NCBI GenBank assembly: GCA_015485495.1
Contig: WFTL01000110.1
Coordinates: 1 to 34,775 of the forward strand
Direction of reading: 5' to 3'
DNA: 34,775 nt
Source of the DNA: Planctomycetaceae bacterium
GTDB lineage: Bacteria; Planctomycetota; Planctomycetia; Planctomycetales; Planctomycetaceae
Shown: piece after piece, positions 33,721 to 34,775 of the stretch
How the letters are laid out: every line of letters begins with the position of its first letter
How positions within the stretch are numbered: position 1 is the first letter of the stretch
Notes under the pieces: generated by a model
What the model saw: the letters and a program-made list of their open reading frames with translations, nothing else
What the model was told of the DNA's origin: nothing
Database searches by the model: none
Translations under genes and position numbers: made by a program

Positions 33721-34113
33721 ATGGGCAGAGCGGGGAAAGGCGAGCAGGACGCACCATCGCGCAAGCCGGTGGTCTGGCTGCACGGGGAAGTCAGGACGCC
33801 TCCCTTCACGCCCGAGGGCCGGCAAGAGGCGGGGATGCTGCTGCGTCTGCTTCAGGAAGGGGAGCAGTTAGGAATGCCGCAGGCAGAGCCGTTGCCCGAT
33901 GTCGGTCGACGGTGCGGAGCCTTGCGGGTGCGGGACGCCGAGCACAATTGGCGGATCATGTACCGGATCGATTCCGACGCTGTTCTCGTCCTGGAGGTCT
34001 ATTCGAAGAAGACTCGCAGGATACCGGACAAAGTGATCGAGCGTTGCAGGAAGCGTCTCAAACAATACGACGCGACCGCGCGGGCAACGAAGAAGAAACA
34101 ATCGAGAAAGTGA
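33721..34113 (+). CDS. higB: RelE/HigB-like toxin
   Basis: 130 residues of the RelE/ParE superfamily, in the Gp49/HigB group, expected to inhibit growth by ribosome-dependent mRNA cleavage. The fold is visible from VVWLHGEVRTPPFTPEGRQEAGMLLRLLQEGE, through LPDVGRRCGALRVRDAEHNWRIMYRI, to the characteristic final strand VLVLEVYSKKTRRIPDKVIERCRKRL. The Arg/Lys-rich C-terminal third is typical of the RNA-facing side. The first 16 residues and the last 20 (Lys-rich) are extensions. AGGAG lies 10 nt before the ATG. The gene precedes its antitoxin by 10 nt, which is the higBA order. Its codon use (more AAG/AAA and ATC) differs from the neighbours, hinting at transfer. The symbol is by analogy. Confidence 0.85.
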   Translation: MGRAGKGEQDAPSRKPVVWLHGEVRTPPFTPEGRQEAGMLLRLLQEGEQLGMPQAEPLPDVGRRCGALRVRDAEHNWRIMYRIDSDAVLVLEVYSKKTRRIPDKVIERCRKRLKQYDATARATKKKQSRK

Positions 34114-34123
34114 GGGCACATCG

Positions 34124-34501
34124 ATGGAGGCGACAAAACGGAAAGCACTCGAAGCCGCCGGCTGGAAAGTTGGCGATGCCGCTGATTTCCTGGAGATGAG
34201 CGACGAAGAACGCCAGTTGCTCGATGCGCGGATGAGCATCGCTTTGGCGATCCGCCAGCAGCGCAAAGCCCTCAAACTGTCGCAGAAAGAACTGGGAGCC
34301 AGGTTGGGGACAAGCCAACCCCGCGTCGCCAGAATCGAACGCGCCGCTGCGGATGTCTCGATGGATCAGCTCGTCCGCGCGTTCACGGCCGCCGGCGGCA
34401 AGATCGCCGTCAAGTCGGCGAAGTCGAAATCAGCGAAGGGCAAGCCGGCCAAAGGGAAAAAAGCAGGCACCGTGGTCCTGGAAGTCATGACCTCGAAATA
34501 G
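34124..34501 (+). CDS. higA: XRE-family antitoxin (HigA-like)
   Basis: 125 residues. A Cro/C1-type helix-turn-helix spans about 42-90 (LAIRQQRKALKLSQKELGARLGTSQPRVARIERAAADVSMDQLVRA). A leader of about 35 residues (KALEAAGWKVGDAADFLEMSDEER) is typical of antitoxins paired with Gp49-type toxins. The tail is a low-complexity Lys/Ala run (KSAKSKSAKGKPAKGKKAG) and then VVLEVMTSK, an unusual addition. It would neutralise the upstream toxin and repress the shared promoter. AGGG lies 8 nt before the ATG, 10 nt after the toxin stop. Confidence 0.87.
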   Translation: MEATKRKALEAAGWKVGDAADFLEMSDEERQLLDARMSIALAIRQQRKALKLSQKELGARLGTSQPRVARIERAAADVSMDQLVRAFTAAGGKIAVKSAKSKSAKGKPAKGKKAGTVVLEVMTSK

Positions 34502-34631
34502 AAGGTTATCGTGTGGAGGCGTTTTGAACCCCGTTTCTTTCTCTGGGCGGATTTCCATCTGAAGTGCAACGCGTGTGAGAACAGCTCAGGTTCGGACAGA
34601 AGGGAGTCCGCCACCTTCCGCCCTTCACCGT

Positions 34632-34775
34632 CGTCCTGAGGCATGGGTGCGACTCGGCGAAGGGCACGTCAACGACCGGCTCTGCGTGGCAGTCGCGGCA
34701 TTCGATGCGGGGGACCTGGGCGAAGAGAGTGACCGAGCGGCGACCGATGGGCACGGTGACCCAGCTTCTGGGAAC
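34632..34775 (-). pseudogene. ISL3-like transposase fragment
   Basis: Read from the right edge on the minus strand, the peptide VTVPIGRRSVTLFAQVPR followed by IECRDCHAEP and VVDVPFAESHPCLRT resembles the N-terminal zinc-binding part of ISL3-family transposases, including the paired cysteines (C-x2-C). After CLRT, near 34632, the similarity stops and the frame runs into unrelated sequence (to a stop at 34506), so the gene is cut. The 5' end lies outside the window. No inverted terminal repeat or target duplication can be seen. Recognition is by eye. Confidence 0.55.

Noticed and set aside
1-34775. tRNA, rRNA, CRISPR arrays
   Set aside because: I scanned the intergenic stretches for T-loop-like motifs and regularly spaced repeats and found none convincing.

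Overview
The window looks like chromosomal DNA from a member of the Planctomycetota. The strongest evidence is two copies of the phylum-typical surface/cytochrome gene pair: a PSCyt1-PSCyt2(DUF1549)-PSD1(DUF1553) protein followed by a DUF1501 protein. An NPCBM-domain protein, HtrA-like secreted proteases, a futalosine-pathway menaquinone gene (mqnB) and a PheT without the usual OB-fold domain fit with this. The DNA is GC-rich, which produces many long antisense reading frames. Shine-Dalgarno sequences are irregular.

Region 1 (about 86-6968, minus strand) is a run of co-directional housekeeping and regulatory genes: rpsO, pnp, a short NtrB-like histidine kinase, an NtrC-like sigma-54 activator, dapF and a SAM methyltransferase. 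Spacing is tight from pnp onward: kinase 3 nt after pnp, dapF 24 nt after the regulator, ATGA overlap between dapF and the methyltransferase. A good sigma-70-type promoter lies upstream of rpsO. The rpsO-pnp spacer holds two tandem perfect hairpins whose arms can also pair in an alternative way.

Region 2 (7364-11237) has an MMPL/RND exporter convergent with csrA, then pyrE. Region 3 (11327-23666) is built around pheT-panD, flanked by two divergently oriented PSCyt1-DUF1501 modules. The left module has a discoidin-like (F5/8C) insert and the right one a LamG/concanavalin-like insert. The right module continues by overlap into mqnB, a menaquinone-biosynthesis gene.

Region 4 (24400-28534, minus strand) is a three-gene overlapping cluster: an NPCBM protein, an active trypsin-like protease with PDZ, and a second protease-like PDZ protein whose catalytic serine is replaced by alanine, i.e. 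an apparent pseudoprotease. This is the most distinctive arrangement in the window. Region 5 (28690-33422) has a SelA-like PLP enzyme convergent with a fused proline dehydrogenase/P5C dehydrogenase, then a single CDGSH iron-sulfur protein.

Region 6 (33423-34775) looks acquired. It has a higBA-type toxin-antitoxin pair with its own clear promoter, and a truncated ISL3-like transposase fragment running off the right edge. I saw no tRNA, rRNA or CRISPR array. Family assignments are from reading the translated sequence; no database search was run.
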